The position numbers were made by a program, and so were the translations under genes. From Candidatus Glomeribacter gigasporarum BEG34 (GTDB lineage: Bacteria > Pseudomonadota > Gammaproteobacteria > Burkholderiales > Burkholderiaceae), in the NCBI RefSeq assembly GCF_000227585.1, contig NZ_CAFB01000046.1, forward strand, positions 1 through 39,646: a DNA stretch of 39,646 bases. Direction: 5' to 3'. Numbering within the stretch: the first letter of the stretch is position 1; each line of letters starts with the position of its first letter. Of the stretch, positions 19,988 to 29,390 are shown in pieces. The notes beneath the pieces were generated by a model, which was given only the letters and a program-made list of their open reading frames with translations, searched no databases and was not told the origin of the DNA.

Positions 19988-21205
19988 CTAAATCACATTG
20001 CCTAACTGAATAATAGGCAAATACAGTGCAACAACGAGTCCGCCAATCAGCGCGCCGAGCACAACAATGATGAGCGGCTCGACCAGACCCGCGAGCGCTT
20101 CGATGCGCCGGTCGAGCTGCTGACTGTTGAGCGTTGCAATATCGTTCAGCATGGCGTCGAGCGCACCGGATTCTTCGGCAACCGAGACGGTTTGCAACAC
20201 AGAGGGCGGAAAACAGCCGACAGCGCGCATCGCGTCGGTCAATCGCGCGCCGCGCCGCACGGCGCGCGCAATCGTGTGCGTTGCGCGGTCGAACACGGTA
20301 TTGCCTGTGATATTGGACATGACTTCAAACGCATCGGCGAGCGGCGTGCCAGCTTTAAGGAGCGTGCCGAGCGCGCGACTCCAGCGCGCGATTGCCCATT
20401 GCCGGAGCAGCGGCCCGACGATGGGAGGCATCAGCAATAGGCGGTCGAAAGCGGCGCGCAACGCGGATGAGCGGCGCAAGCCGAAGCTGCAGCCGAGACA
20501 AAGCGCGACCATCGCAAGGCTCGCCGGCGCAATCGCGCGCGCTGTTGCAGAAGACAGCGCCAGCACCACGCGCGTTGGCGCAGGCAGCGCCGCGCCAAAG
20601 CCATCGAACACCTGTTCAAAGGTCGGAACGACCCAGATCATCAATGCAACGGTAATCAATAAAGCAAGGAGCAGTACGCCAGCCGGATAGCTCAATGCGG
20701 CCCGCAGTTTGGCTTTCTGCGCAGCCGAGCGCTCGCGGTCATTCGCCAGCTGAGCCAGAAGTTCGGCGAGCGAACCGGACGCTTCGCCGACGGCGACCAA
20801 TTGACAATATAGAGCATCAAAGCAGCGGTGCCGCGCCAGCGCAGCCGAAAAGTGCAGCCCTTGCACGATATCGCGCGCAATCGCCTGCACGACGCGAGCG
20901 AGCGCGGCAGACGCATCGCTGGCCGCCATGATGTTCAGCGCGGATAAAAGCGGTATGCCTGCCTGAAGCAGATTGGCGAGCTGGCGTGAAAAAAGCGTGA
21001 TTTCCGCGCTGCGGACGCGGCCTGGACGCGCCGCGCCTTTACGGATGATTTCTATCGCAACAATGCGCTGCCGTTTGAGCACCGCGCGCACATCCGCCGC
21101 ATGGGCGGCAACCAGCACGCCGCGCCGCAGGCGGCCATGCGCATCGGCGCCGCGCCACGCAAAGCGCGCGTCGCTGGCTTCGGGCGCAGAAGAGAGGGGC
21201 CTCAT
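19988..21205 (-). CDS. pilC: Type IV pilus / type II secretion inner-membrane platform protein
   Basis: GspF/PilC-family protein with two cytoplasmic T2SF domains separated by membrane helices. The first domain contains ITLFSRQLANLLQAGIPLLS and GEASGSLAELLAQLA; the second contains ARWSRALGTLLKAGTPLADA and VAEESGALDAMLNDIA. The C-terminal helix is VEPLIIVVLGALIGGLVVAL. The start MRPLSSAPEASDARFAWRG overlaps the pilB stop by 4 bp (ATGA), so a longer upstream frame is rejected. About 405 residues is full length. Confidence 0.95.
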   Translation of the reverse strand: MRPLSSAPEASDARFAWRGADAHGRLRRGVLVAAHAADVRAVLKRQRIVAIEIIRKGAARPGRVRSAEITLFSRQLANLLQAGIPLLSALNIMAASDASAALARVVQAIARDIVQGLHFSAALARHRCFDALYCQLVAVGEASGSLAELLAQLANDRERSAAQKAKLRAALSYPAGVLLLALLITVALMIWVVPTFEQVFDGFGAALPAPTRVVLALSSATARAIAPASLAMVALCLGCSFGLRRSSALRAAFDRLLLMPPIVGPLLRQWAIARWSRALGTLLKAGTPLADAFEVMSNITGNTVFDRATHTIARAVRRGARLTDAMRAVGCFPPSVLQTVSVAEESGALDAMLNDIATLNSQQLDRRIEALAGLVEPLIIVVLGALIGGLVVALYLPIIQLGNVI

Positions 21206-22413
21206 GTTTGAGCGTCGGTGACGGCGAGCACTTCTTGCAGACTGGTCGCGCCTTCGCGCACTTTGACAAGTCCCGCTTCGCGCAGCGTTTTCACCCCTTC
21301 CTGCCGCGCTTGCTGCGCGAGCGCCTGGACTCCGGCGCGCGCGAGGATGATCTCGCGCATCGCGTTGGAAATCGGCATGACCTGATGGATGCCGAGACGT
21401 CCGCGATAGCCGATGCCATGACAGTCCAGGCAGCCTGCCGGACGATACGGTTGCCAATCCTGAGTACAGGCGGTTTCGTCGAATCCCGCCGCGCGCCGCG
21501 CGATGGGTGAGATTGAGGCTGGAATGCGGCAGCAAGGGCAGAGTTTTCTGATCAGCCGCTGCGCGGTAATGATGCGAATGGCGGCTGCGAGATTGAAGGG
21601 CGCAACGCCGATATCGAGCAGTCTCGCCAGTGTTGCGGGCGCATTGTTGGTGTGCAGGGTGGAAAGAACCAGATGTCCGGTTTGCGCGGCTTTAATCGCC
21701 ACGTCAGCGGTTTCCGGGTCGCGGATTTCGCCGACCATGATGACATCCGGGTCTTGGCGCAGAAAGGCACGCAGCGCCGTTGCAAAGCTCAGTCCCGCCT
21801 TCTCTCGCACGCTGACCTGGTTGACGCCGGTCAACTGAATTTCAGCCGGGTCTTCGACCGAGCATAGATTCAACGCTTCACGGTTGAGTTGCTGCAATAA
21901 ACAGTAGAGCGTGACGGTTTTACCGCTGCCGGTGGGGCCGGTGACCAGCACCATGCCGTGCGGTGCGCGAATGGCGGCTTCCAGCGTGTCGCGCTGCGCG
22001 GCGTCGAATCCAAGCGCATTGAGCGCGAGACCGGGCGGTAGCGTGTCCAGACGGCGCAGCACCAGTTTTTCGCCAAACAGGGTCGGCAGTGTATTGACTC
22101 GATATTCTTCCGTTTTTCCATTTTCAACCGGTATTCTGAGACGTCCGTCCTGCGGTACGCGCCGCTCGGCAATATCGAGACGCGCGAGCACTTTGATGCG
22201 CGTAATCAGACGGTCGCGCAGATGCGCGGGCGGGCGCATGATTTCGTGCAATACGCCATCGATCCGCAGCCGGATTCGCCACTGTTGCTCAACCGGCTCG
22301 ATGTGCAAATCGGATGCGCCGCGCGCCGCCGCATCCCGCAGAATATCGCGCAGCAAATGGACGGCGGGCGCATCCGGCGAGGGGGCGTCTGCGTGGGATG
22401 GCATGGGAATCAT
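21202..22413 (-). CDS. pilB: Type IV pilus assembly / type II secretion ATPase (PilB/GspE family)
   Basis: A hexameric ATPase that powers pilus or pseudopilus assembly. Order of motifs: the DLHIEP and LRIDGVLHE segment of the N2 domain, Walker A GPTGSGKTVTLY, the Asp box, Walker B DPDVIMVGEIRDPETA, the His box TGHLVLSTLHTNNAPAT, and the C-terminal zinc-binding CPCC...CLDCHGIGYRGR. It is about 403 residues from MIPMPSHADAPS, shorter than typical PilB because the N1 domain is small or missing; this short form is usual where pilB sits upstream of pilC-pilD in this family. The start could alternatively be three codons later. Confidence 0.92.
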   Translation of the reverse strand: MIPMPSHADAPSPDAPAVHLLRDILRDAAARGASDLHIEPVEQQWRIRLRIDGVLHEIMRPPAHLRDRLITRIKVLARLDIAERRVPQDGRLRIPVENGKTEEYRVNTLPTLFGEKLVLRRLDTLPPGLALNALGFDAAQRDTLEAAIRAPHGMVLVTGPTGSGKTVTLYCLLQQLNREALNLCSVEDPAEIQLTGVNQVSVREKAGLSFATALRAFLRQDPDVIMVGEIRDPETADVAIKAAQTGHLVLSTLHTNNAPATLARLLDIGVAPFNLAAAIRIITAQRLIRKLCPCCRIPASISPIARRAAGFDETACTQDWQPYRPAGCLDCHGIGYRGRLGIHQVMPISNAMREIILARAGVQALAQQARQEGVKTLREAGLVKVREGATSLQEVLAVTDAQT

Positions 22414-22684
22414 GACACGTTGCGCTGATTGAGTGAGAAATGTGCAGCATGCTGCCGGGCGCAGGGCGGCGCCATTCAGCCGTTCGGTCATTCGGACGCT
22501 ACCTCCCGCTCCTCAATTGCGCTTGGCGCGTAAACCCAAGACCCGCCGAATCATTTGAGCATTTGTTTTCCGGCTAGGAAAGATATGGGGCCTTCTGCTG
22601 CGCCAGTCAGTCCTTCAAACTCCTGATGTTGATAACACCGCATCCGCTTGCGCAAAAATCCTATTCCTGCACTGGAAAACATGT
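22414..22684. other. Intergenic stretch without recognisable gene
   Basis: 271 bp between recR and pilB. It contains an in-frame but unsupported upstream extension of pilB, and a TGAGCATTTGTTTTCCGGCTAG stretch weakly resembling the dispersed repeat. No gene or clear terminator is seen. Confidence 0.4.
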
Positions 22685-23290
22685 TTATGAATCACATATC
22701 AGACGGCGGTCCAGCAGCGCGCGCGCAACTGTCCCCGGGTCGGTATATTCAAGTTCCGCGCCTAATGGCACGCCGCGCGCAAGGCGCGTTGTCGTCAGGC
22801 CGCGCGCTTTAAGCAATTGGCCAAGATAATGCGCGGTCGCTTCGCTTTCGCTGGTGAAGTTTGTCGCCAGAATCACTTCGCGCACGACCCCATCGTCTGC
22901 GCGCTTAAGCAGACGCTCAAAATGGATTTCGCGCGGTCCGATGCCGTCAATCGGATTGAGGTGCCCCATAAGTACAAAATACAGGCCGCGATAGCTCAAT
23001 GTCTGTTCAAGAATCAACTGATCGGCGGGCGTTTCAACGACACAAAGCAAGGCTGCATCGCGCGCCGGATCGGTACAGGTTTTGCATAAGGGCGCCTCGG
23101 TAAATGTATTGCATCGCGCGCAATGGCGCAGGCGCTCAACTGCGTGTTGCAGGGCGCAGGCCAGGCGTTGCGCCGCCGCGCGATCATGCTGCATCAGGTG
23201 ATACGCGAGCCGTTGCGCAGATCTGGGACCGATGCCGGGGAGTGCGCGCAATGCGTCGATGAGTGCAGATAGAGCAGGCGGAGAGGACAT
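22685..23290 (-). CDS. recR: Recombination protein RecR
   Basis: Works with RecF and RecO in single-strand-gap recombinational repair. N-terminal helix-hairpin-helix ([20 protein letters not shown]), a C4 zinc finger ([16 protein letters not shown]) and a Toprim domain beginning [17 protein letters not shown] with GGxxPxxGxGP-like [13 protein letters not shown]. 201 residues is full length. In relatives recR follows dnaX and ybaB; here it follows a YceD-family gene, so this junction is rearranged. Confidence 0.97.
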   Translation of the reverse strand: MSSPPALSALIDALRALPGIGPRSAQRLAYHLMQHDRAAAQRLACALQHAVERLRHCARCNTFTEAPLCKTCTDPARDAALLCVVETPADQLILEQTLSYRGLYFVLMGHLNPIDGIGPREIHFERLLKRADDGVVREVILATNFTSESEATAHYLGQLLKARGLTTTRLARGVPLGAELEYTDPGTVARALLDRRLICDS

Positions 23291-23334
23291 GGCGCTTTGA
23301 ATACGTTGATTGAGCGGCCATTTATGAATGACTT

Positions 23335-23910
23335 CTAGCGATCATGCTGTTTCAGCGCAGCCAGCATTGCAAAGGGGCTGCGATGCGGCAAGCGGCTGAT
23401 GCGCAGTGCATCAGGGAGCGCGGGGCATACGGGGTGCTTGGGCGCCGACGGTAGGGCAAGGTATAATTCTTGATCCATCAGATCGAGCAGATCAAATGCG
23501 CGCGTACCCACGATGATCTCTATCTGGTCATTGTCGAGCGGTGCCGCGTCGGCCTGTTGCTCAGTTTCGACAATCCGATAGAGCATCTGTATGGACAGGG
23601 AATGCAGATAGGGTGCAAGGCAGCGCTGGCATTCGAGCTGGAGCGCGCCTGAAAGTGTGAGTTTCAAATAGGGGGCATGGACAGTATCCCCAGCGGGAGC
23701 GGATTCAGTCCGCATTTCGCCGGCGGCGGTCCAGCGGAACGCGGGTATATTTTCCGGCAGAGGCAGCACAGCCTGTAATAGACGCGGCAGCAGAGTCAAT
23801 GACAGTTCTCCGTTCGCCTGCGCCCCGGCGCGGGCGAACTTCCATAAATCCAGGGCCTGTATATTCCAGCCGGAAAGGGAGGGGTCAAAGGATCGGTTTT
23901 TTTGAGTCAT
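23335..23910 (-). CDS. YceD/DUF177-family protein
   Basis: A conserved small protein involved in 23S rRNA accumulation in other bacteria and plants, normally encoded just upstream of rpmF. The signature is [16 protein letters not shown], with the conserved Cys pair, followed by the acidic DNDQIEI and [14 protein letters not shown]. The end [10 protein letters not shown] is typical. 191 residues is normal. rpmF (L32) and the plsX-fab genes that usually follow are not present in the 44 bp before recR, so a deletion or rearrangement has removed them from this place. Confidence 0.9.
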   Translation of the reverse strand: MTQKNRSFDPSLSGWNIQALDLWKFARAGAQANGELSLTLLPRLLQAVLPLPENIPAFRWTAAGEMRTESAPAGDTVHAPYLKLTLSGALQLECQRCLAPYLHSLSIQMLYRIVETEQQADAAPLDNDQIEIIVGTRAFDLLDLMDQELYLALPSAPKHPVCPALPDALRISRLPHRSPFAMLAALKQHDR

Positions 23911-24068
23911 CTTTATGCCATTTTATTCGGTGAACGTTTCACCCGCTCAATGAAATAAAATCGTTTTCTAAACCGGCCTCTCACACAAAATTCCGGACAC
24001 TACCCTGGGCAAAATGCTCACGGAGTGCCCCCAGCGTAAGACAGGCTTATAAACAATGTAATTTAAAT

Positions 24069-24081
24069 GAAAAATGCTCTA
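24069..24081. repeat. Solo end of TA-flanked repeat upstream of rhlE
   Basis: GAAAAATGCTCTA matches the terminal arm of the dispersed repeat. It lies in the otherwise gene-free 23911-24185, which also contains a TTCCGGACACTACCC stretch resembling an IS end and presumably the rhlE promoter, which I cannot place with confidence. Confidence 0.5.
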
Positions 24082-24185
24082 GCACATTGGCTAGCTTTGT
24101 GCGCGACCAAATCCTCTGGCACAATTCGCCTGTGCAATAGCTGACTTGCTGAGCTTATTGTGATCTTATTTCAGGAATTTGTTGA

Positions 24186-25553
24186 ATGACTTCTTATTCT
24201 CTCTCAACCACCTTGGACTCCACGCCACTCAAAGAACACGCCGCCCGGAGCCTGAGTTTTAGCGATCTGGGACTGTGCGCCGAAATTCTCCATGCACTCA
24301 ACGCCGCAGGCTACACCGAACCGACGCCTGTGCAGCAACGCGCAATTCCCGTTGCGTTGGCGGGCCATGATTTGCTCGTCTCAAGCCCCACCGGTTCCGG
24401 TAAAACCGCCGCGTTTATGTTGCCAGCCATCCAGCGCTTCGCACAAATGCAACGCTCAGACTCAGTTGCACATAGCGCGCACGCACGCATGTCCCGCCGT
24501 ATGCCGCCCGCGCGCCCCGCATTACTCGTGCTGACTCCAACGCGCGAATTGGCGCTGCAGGTCACCCATGCCGCCGAGACCTATGGCAAGCAGCTCAGGC
24601 GTTTGCGCACGGTCAGCGTCCTGGGCGGCGTTCCCTACCGCAAGCAGCTTGAATTACTGATGCGGCAGCCGGACATCGTGGTCGCCACGCCTGGACGTTT
24701 GCTTGATCATCTTGAGCGCGGACGCATTGATCTTTCGAGGCTCTCAATGCTCGTACTGGATGAAGCGGACCGCATGCTCGATATGGGTTTTATCGACGCA
24801 ATTAGAACCATCATTGCCGCAACGCCCTCTTCCCGTCAAACGCTGCTCTTTTCAGCCACTCTGGATGCACGCATCGGCGCATTGACCCAACGCCTGATGA
24901 AATCGCCGGAGCGCATTGAAGTCACGCATCGCCTGGAACAGAGCGGCAAGATTGAGCAATCGATTCATTGGGTGGATGATCGTGCGCATAAAGACCGTCT
25001 GCTGACCCATTTATTATCCGACACCCTGTTGGATCAAGCCATCGTGTTTACCGCAACCAAGAGCGGCGCGGATGAACTTTCCAGCCTGCTCTGCAGCGCG
25101 GGTTTCATATCGGCGGCCTTGCATGGCGATTTGCCGCAAAGCGCGCGTAACCGCACGTTGCGCGCACTGCGCGAGCGGCGCGTGCTCGTGCTCGTTGCAA
25201 CCGATGTAGCGGCGCGCGGCATCGATATTCCGGGCATTACGCATGTTTTCAATTACGATTTACCGAAATTCGCTGAAGATTATGTGCACCGGATTGGACG
25301 CACCGGCCGCGCCGGCCGCAGCGGTACCGCCATCAGTTTTGTCCATCATGGCGAAAGGTCTACTGTGCGGCGCATTGAACATTTGACCCGGCAAACCTTG
25401 CCGGTCCGCGTGATTGAAGGCTTTGAGCCGCGGCGCACGCCTTCCACGCCTGTACCGTATAAACCTGGCGTTCATCGAAGGGGAGTCCGTACAGGCGTAA
25501 GCGCGCGACCGAACCGTCGAGTGTTTGCGCGCCAATCCGGTGCGCGGTTTTAG
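24186..25553 (+). CDS. rhlE: DEAD-box RNA helicase RhlE
   Basis: An ATP-dependent RNA helicase involved in ribosome assembly and RNA turnover. The Q motif (FSDLGLCAEILHALNAAGY with TPVQQRAIP), Walker A SPTGSGKTAAF, PTRELALQV, VATPGRLLDHL, VLDEADRMLDMGF, SAT in LLFSATL, and the helicase C motifs ATDVAARGIDIPG and HRIGRTGRAGR are all present. The tail is short and Arg-rich (RRGVRTGVSARPNRRVF), as in RhlE-type proteins. 455 residues. It is followed, after 98 bp, by the convergent isc operon end. Confidence 0.96.
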   Translation: MTSYSLSTTLDSTPLKEHAARSLSFSDLGLCAEILHALNAAGYTEPTPVQQRAIPVALAGHDLLVSSPTGSGKTAAFMLPAIQRFAQMQRSDSVAHSAHARMSRRMPPARPALLVLTPTRELALQVTHAAETYGKQLRRLRTVSVLGGVPYRKQLELLMRQPDIVVATPGRLLDHLERGRIDLSRLSMLVLDEADRMLDMGFIDAIRTIIAATPSSRQTLLFSATLDARIGALTQRLMKSPERIEVTHRLEQSGKIEQSIHWVDDRAHKDRLLTHLLSDTLLDQAIVFTATKSGADELSSLLCSAGFISAALHGDLPQSARNRTLRALRERRVLVLVATDVAARGIDIPGITHVFNYDLPKFAEDYVHRIGRTGRAGRSGTAISFVHHGERSTVRRIEHLTRQTLPVRVIEGFEPRRTPSTPVPYKPGVHRRGVRTGVSARPNRRVFARQSGARF

Positions 25554-25651
25554 GTGCACGCGCTCGCAAATAAGGGTTTGACTGATTGTGTCATCATAGC
25601 CCCCGAAAAACCTCTGGTTGAAGATCCTGGAAAATCATGGGCGGGACTGAT

Positions 25652-25996
25652 TTATTTTTCTTTCACCTGGTTGATGGAATATTTCGGAATCTCGATGACC
25701 ACTTTCAACCGCTCATCGTCCGGCACGATTGCCTGGCACGATAAACGCGAAGTCGCTTCAAGTCCCCAGGCTCTATCGAGCAAATCCTCCTCAATTTCGT
25801 CCGCTTCAGAAAGCGCGTCAAAGCCTTCCCGCACCACCACGTGACAGGTTGTGCACGCGCAGGACTGTTCGCATGCATGCTCAATCTCAATGCCGTTTTC
25901 GAGCAGCGCACTGCAAATACTCTGGCCGGGTTTGGCGCGAACCGTTGTGCCTTGCGGACATAAGTCTTCGTGCGGGAGTACGACCAGTCGAGGCAT
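25652..25996 (-). CDS. fdx: ISC-system [2Fe-2S] ferredoxin
   Basis: Electron donor for iron-sulfur cluster assembly, last gene of the isc operon here. An adrenodoxin-type fold with cluster Cys residues in HACEQSCACTTCHVVV (C42, C48, C51) and a fourth in RLSCQAIV. The end LKVVIEIPKYSINQVKEK is typical of Fdx. It lies 8 bp after hscA. iscX, which usually follows, is not found in 25554-25651. Confidence 0.96.
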   Translation of the reverse strand: MPRLVVLPHEDLCPQGTTVRAKPGQSICSALLENGIEIEHACEQSCACTTCHVVVREGFDALSEADEIEEDLLDRAWGLEATSRLSCQAIVPDDERLKVVIEIPKYSINQVKEK

Positions 25997-26004
25997 CTTG
26001 CTCC

Positions 26005-27885
26005 TTAAGTCAGATCGTCTACTGAACGCCCGGCCAGCGCGGCCCGGATGTGCTTATCCATCCGCCGCGCGGCAAAGGCATCGGTGGCGCCTTTTAAAGC
26101 GTCAAGCGCAGTATTTAATGCGTTCCGCTCTGCGTTGACATCCGCCACTGCGGCCCGCGCAGCGCGCAGCGCGGCCTCTATTTTTTCACGCTCCGCTTCT
26201 GTGCATAGCTCCGCATCGCAGGCCAGCGCCGTCTCAGTGGCATCGATCAGGCGTTCAGCTTCAATATGCAGCTCGCGCGCCGCGCGCTCATTTTGATCCA
26301 TGCGCGCGCTGCGCACGCTCTCTTCGAGCATCCGGGTGATTTCATCAGCGCTCAATCCATACGAAGGTTTGACGCAAATTGATGCTTCTACGCCAGAGTG
26401 CGTTTCACGCGCCGAAACAGAGAGCAGACCATCGGCGTCCACCTGATACGTGACGCGAATCCGCGCCGCGCCTGCCGCCATCGGTGGTATACCGCGCAGC
26501 TCAAAACGCGCCAGCGAGCGGCAATCTGTCACGCGCTCGCGCTCGCCTTGCACGACGTGAATCGCCAGCGCTGTCTGGCCATCTTTAAAAGTGGTGAACG
26601 CCTGCGCGCGCGCAACTGGAATTGTCGAATTGCGCGGGATGATTTTTTCGACCAGCCCGCCCATCGTTTCAACGCCGAGCGAGAGCGGAATCACATCCAG
26701 CAATAACCAGTCATCCTGTGCGCCGCGTGGATTGCCCGCGAGCCGGTCGGCCTGAATCGCCGCGCCGAGCGCAACGACTTGATCCGGGTCGATACCCGCA
26801 AGCGGCGGCTGTTTGAAAAATGCCTCAATTGCGCGCCGCACTGCGCGCATTCGCGTTGCGCCGCCGACGAGGACAACGCCTTGCACCTCCTGGACGCTGA
26901 TTTGCGCGTCGCGCAGCGCGCGTCGCGTCAAATCCAATGTGCGCGCAATCAGCGGCTGAACACGCCCGGCTAATTCAGCTTCGCTGAGTGACGCCGCGCA
27001 GCGCGCGCCGCTGGACAAAACGAGGTCGATCTGCGCTTCATCGTCAACAGACAATTTTTCTTTTGCACGCCGCACTGCGTCAAATAACCGCCGGATATCC
27101 TCCGGCGCGCGGACTTCAATGCCCGTTTTCGCACTCACCTCTTGAAATAACCATCGATCTACATCATCGCCGCCGAGCGCCGTGTCACCGCCGGTCGCGC
27201 GCACTTCAAAAACGCCGCGCCTTAAATGCAGGATCGACACATCAAAGGTGCCGCCGCCCAGGTCGTATATCACATATTGGCCTTGCGCACCCTGCTCCAG
27301 GCCGTAAGCAATTGCAGCCGCGGTCGGTTCATTGAGCAGCCGCAATACATGCAGCCCTGCGAGCCGCGCTGCATCCTTGGTTGCCTGTCGCTGAGCATCG
27401 TCAAAATACGCGGGGACAGTAATCACTGCGTCCGTTGGCATTTCGTCCAGTACGCGCTGCGCGCGCGCACGTAGCGCCGATAAGATTTCAGCCGATATTT
27501 CGACCGGATTTTTGAGTCCAGCCACTGTGCGGATATGCACCATGCCGGACCGGTCTACCAGATCGTAGGGGGCGAGATGCGCGTCGTTCGGGTCAAGATC
27601 GGCTGTGCTACGGCCCATCAGACGTTTAACGGAGATCATCGTATTTTGGGGATCGCGCAGCGCATCCGCCTGCGCAACGCAGCCGACGCGCGTTTGTCCA
27701 TCCGGAGAATAACGCACGACCGACGGCAACAATGGCGTATCGTCCGTATCCCGCAGCGCTTCGGGCGCGCCATTGCGAATCGTTGCAATTAACGAATGCG
27801 TTGTTCCAAGGTCAATCCCAACCGCGCAGCGCCGCTGGCGCGGAGTGCGCGCCGTGCCGGGTTCTGAAATCTGGAGTAGCGCCAT
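26005..27885 (-). CDS. hscA: Fe-S assembly chaperone HscA
   Basis: A specialised Hsp70 that, with HscB, releases clusters from IscU by binding its LPPVK motif. The nucleotide-binding domain starts [15 protein letters not shown], with [15 protein letters not shown] and [14 protein letters not shown]. The substrate-binding domain and helical lid follow. 626 residues is full length and the frame is clean. It is 8 bp downstream of hscB. Confidence 0.97.
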   Translation of the reverse strand: MALLQISEPGTARTPRQRRCAVGIDLGTTHSLIATIRNGAPEALRDTDDTPLLPSVVRYSPDGQTRVGCVAQADALRDPQNTMISVKRLMGRSTADLDPNDAHLAPYDLVDRSGMVHIRTVAGLKNPVEISAEILSALRARAQRVLDEMPTDAVITVPAYFDDAQRQATKDAARLAGLHVLRLLNEPTAAAIAYGLEQGAQGQYVIYDLGGGTFDVSILHLRRGVFEVRATGGDTALGGDDVDRWLFQEVSAKTGIEVRAPEDIRRLFDAVRRAKEKLSVDDEAQIDLVLSSGARCAASLSEAELAGRVQPLIARTLDLTRRALRDAQISVQEVQGVVLVGGATRMRAVRRAIEAFFKQPPLAGIDPDQVVALGAAIQADRLAGNPRGAQDDWLLLDVIPLSLGVETMGGLVEKIIPRNSTIPVARAQAFTTFKDGQTALAIHVVQGERERVTDCRSLARFELRGIPPMAAGAARIRVTYQVDADGLLSVSARETHSGVEASICVKPSYGLSADEITRMLEESVRSARMDQNERAARELHIEAERLIDATETALACDAELCTEAEREKIEAALRAARAAVADVNAERNALNTALDALKGATDAFAARRMDKHIRAALAGRSVDDLT

Positions 27886-27893
27886 TGGAATGT

Positions 27894-28427
27894 TTAAATG
27901 GTCGTGTCGTTCAATCTATACAACTGCGTTTGCGTCTCATCCTGCACCCGTTGAATAAACATCGATTGGCGCGTGATTTCAGCCGCTTGTTGATTCGCTT
28001 TGGATGCAAGCAGATTGCCCAGCATATCGATATGCCGCCGGGCAGTTTCGCGCAGTTCGTTTAAAAGCGTTTTGAGCGCTGGCGCGTCTTTTGAAGCAGC
28101 CGCCTGCTCAAGATGCTCGCGCCATTCCATTTGCTGGACTAAAAAGGCGCGATCTATCGCAGTATTATTTTCAGCTTCAAATTCGATCCCGCGCAACTGC
28201 AATAGATGCACCGCGCGCTGCAGCGGGTCTTTCAGAATCCGGTAGGCCTCATTCGCGCGCGCCGTCCACTGCAATGCAGCGCGCTTCTGCGCTTCGCCCG
28301 CCGCCGCAAAATGGTCCGGATGCGTATGTGCAAGTACAGTGTGATAAGCCGCATCCAGCGCCTTTTGATCCAATGGATACTGCTCAGCCAGGTTGAACAG
28401 TTTGAAATAATTTTCAGGCAAAGACAT
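27894..28427 (-). CDS. hscB: Fe-S assembly J-domain co-chaperone HscB
   Basis: A J-protein that delivers IscU to HscA and stimulates its ATPase. The J-domain shows [15 protein letters not shown] with the HPD motif, and the C-terminal three-helix IscU-binding bundle follows ([13 protein letters not shown]). The start [20 protein letters not shown] is typical. 177 residues. A 73-bp repeat separates it from iscA. Confidence 0.96.
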   Translation of the reverse strand: MSLPENYFKLFNLAEQYPLDQKALDAAYHTVLAHTHPDHFAAAGEAQKRAALQWTARANEAYRILKDPLQRAVHLLQLRGIEFEAENNTAIDRAFLVQQMEWREHLEQAAASKDAPALKTLLNELRETARRHIDMLGNLLASKANQQAAEITRQSMFIQRVQDETQTQLYRLNDTTI

Positions 28428-28442
28428 CCAGATCAGCCTTTA

Positions 28443-28515
28443 GAGCCTTTTCTTCAGTAGATTTGCCACTGGCGCGAGCGCGAAGTGACGCCGTGCAAGC
28501 CGCCGAAAAAGCCTC
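28443..28515. repeat. Complete 73-bp TA-flanked repeat between iscA and hscB
   Basis: Inverted ends GAGCCTTTTCTTCAG and CGGCGG-AAAAAGCCTC type arms (reverse-complement GAGGCTTTTTCGGCGG) are flanked by TA at 28441-28442 and 28516-28517. The right TA belongs to the iscA stop codon. The interior shares CCACTGGCGCGAGCG with the copy at 30710-30755 and CTTGCACGGCGTC with that at 18450-18519. It lies within an operon, so if it folds it could modulate iscSUA versus hscBA-fdx levels. Confidence 0.85.
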
Positions 28516-28838
28516 TAAACGCGGAACGATTCGCCGCAGCCGCACGGATCTTTTGCGTTCGGATTATTGAATTTAAACCCTTCTTTTAAGCCTTCGCGCG
28601 CAAAGTCCAGTTCAGTACCGTCCAGACACGCCAGACTCTTCGGATCGACGACAATTTTGACGCCACGACTTTCAAACACTTGATCTTCCGGCGCCAGCGC
28701 GTCGGCGTATTCAAGCGTGTACGCCAATCCTGAGCATCCGGTTGTGCGCACGCCTAAACGTATTCCCAAGCCTTTGCCGCGCCGCAATAAATATTTTTGC
28801 GCGCGCTGCGCCGCTTCTTCGGTCAGCATAATGGCCAT
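28515..28838 (-). CDS. iscA: Iron-sulfur cluster assembly protein IscA
   Basis: An A-type carrier for Fe-S clusters. The start [20 protein letters not shown] is chosen; the frame is open far upstream into iscU but without homology. The three conserved Cys residues are in TTGCSGLAY and DPCGCGESF. 107 residues is normal. The stop TAG is formed where the 73-bp repeat begins. Confidence 0.96.
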   Translation of the reverse strand: MAIMLTEEAAQRAQKYLLRRGKGLGIRLGVRTTGCSGLAYTLEYADALAPEDQVFESRGVKIVVDPKSLACLDGTELDFAREGLKEGFKFNNPNAKDPCGCGESFRV

Positions 28839-28893
28839 TTCCGTATATATCGTATATATGATAACGAGCTTGATCACAAGCCGGATTCGATTC

Positions 28894-29370
28894 TCAAGCA
28901 GCGGGCGCAGCGACTGGCTGCGCGCCTTCAGTCGGCCCTTTCGGTTCCGCCGCTGATGAATCTGCATCGTCGCCCTGTCTTTCCTGCCTGGCCTGACGCC
29001 GCTTTTGATAATCCGCGACCGCTGCCCTGATCGCGTCTTCGGCCAAGATTGAGCAGTGAATTTTGACAGGCGGCAATGCGAGCTCGCTGACGATATCCAT
29101 GTTCTTGATCGCAAGCGCCTGATTGAGCGTTTTACCCTTGATCAATTCCGTCACCAAGGAACTGGACGCAATCGCCGAACCGCAGCCATATGTTTTGAAC
29201 CGCGCATCTTCAATGACCCCGTTCTTGCCGACCCGGATTTGAAGTTTCATCACATCGCCGCACGCGGGCGCGCCAACCATACCGGTCCCCACATTCTCCG
29301 CCTCTTTATCAAAGGATCCGACATTGCGCGGATTGTCATAATGATCGAGTACTTTTTCACTGTATGCCAT
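28894..29370 (-). CDS. iscU: Fe-S scaffold IscU with unusual C-terminal extension
   Basis: The scaffold on which IscS builds [2Fe-2S] clusters. The three ligand Cys residues are in [25 protein letters not shown] and the [15 protein letters not shown] segment, which contains the HscA-binding LPPVK. The conserved protein ends near residue 128 (YQKRRQ); here the frame continues for about 30 residues of Ala/Glu/Pro/Asp-rich, probably disordered tail ending [10 protein letters not shown]. The conserved core is undamaged. 20 bp follow iscS. Confidence 0.96.
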   Translation of the reverse strand: MAYSEKVLDHYDNPRNVGSFDKEAENVGTGMVGAPACGDVMKLQIRVGKNGVIEDARFKTYGCGSAIASSSLVTELIKGKTLNQALAIKNMDIVSELALPPVKIHCSILAEDAIRAAVADYQKRRQARQERQGDDADSSAAEPKGPTEGAQPVAAPAA

Positions 29371-29390
29371 TGTCTACTCCTTAAACACTC

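Noticed and set aside
21206-21535. Longer pilC start inside pilB
   Set aside because: The Arg-rich extension is a shadow of pilB; the ATGA overlap start aligns with the family.
23985-24015. TTCCGGACACTACCC region as an IS terminus
   Set aside because: Looks like known IS ends from memory, but there is no partner repeat, transposase or duplication nearby.
28839-29114. Longer iscA start
   Set aside because: The added 92 residues lie inside iscU in another frame and have no similarity to A-type proteins.
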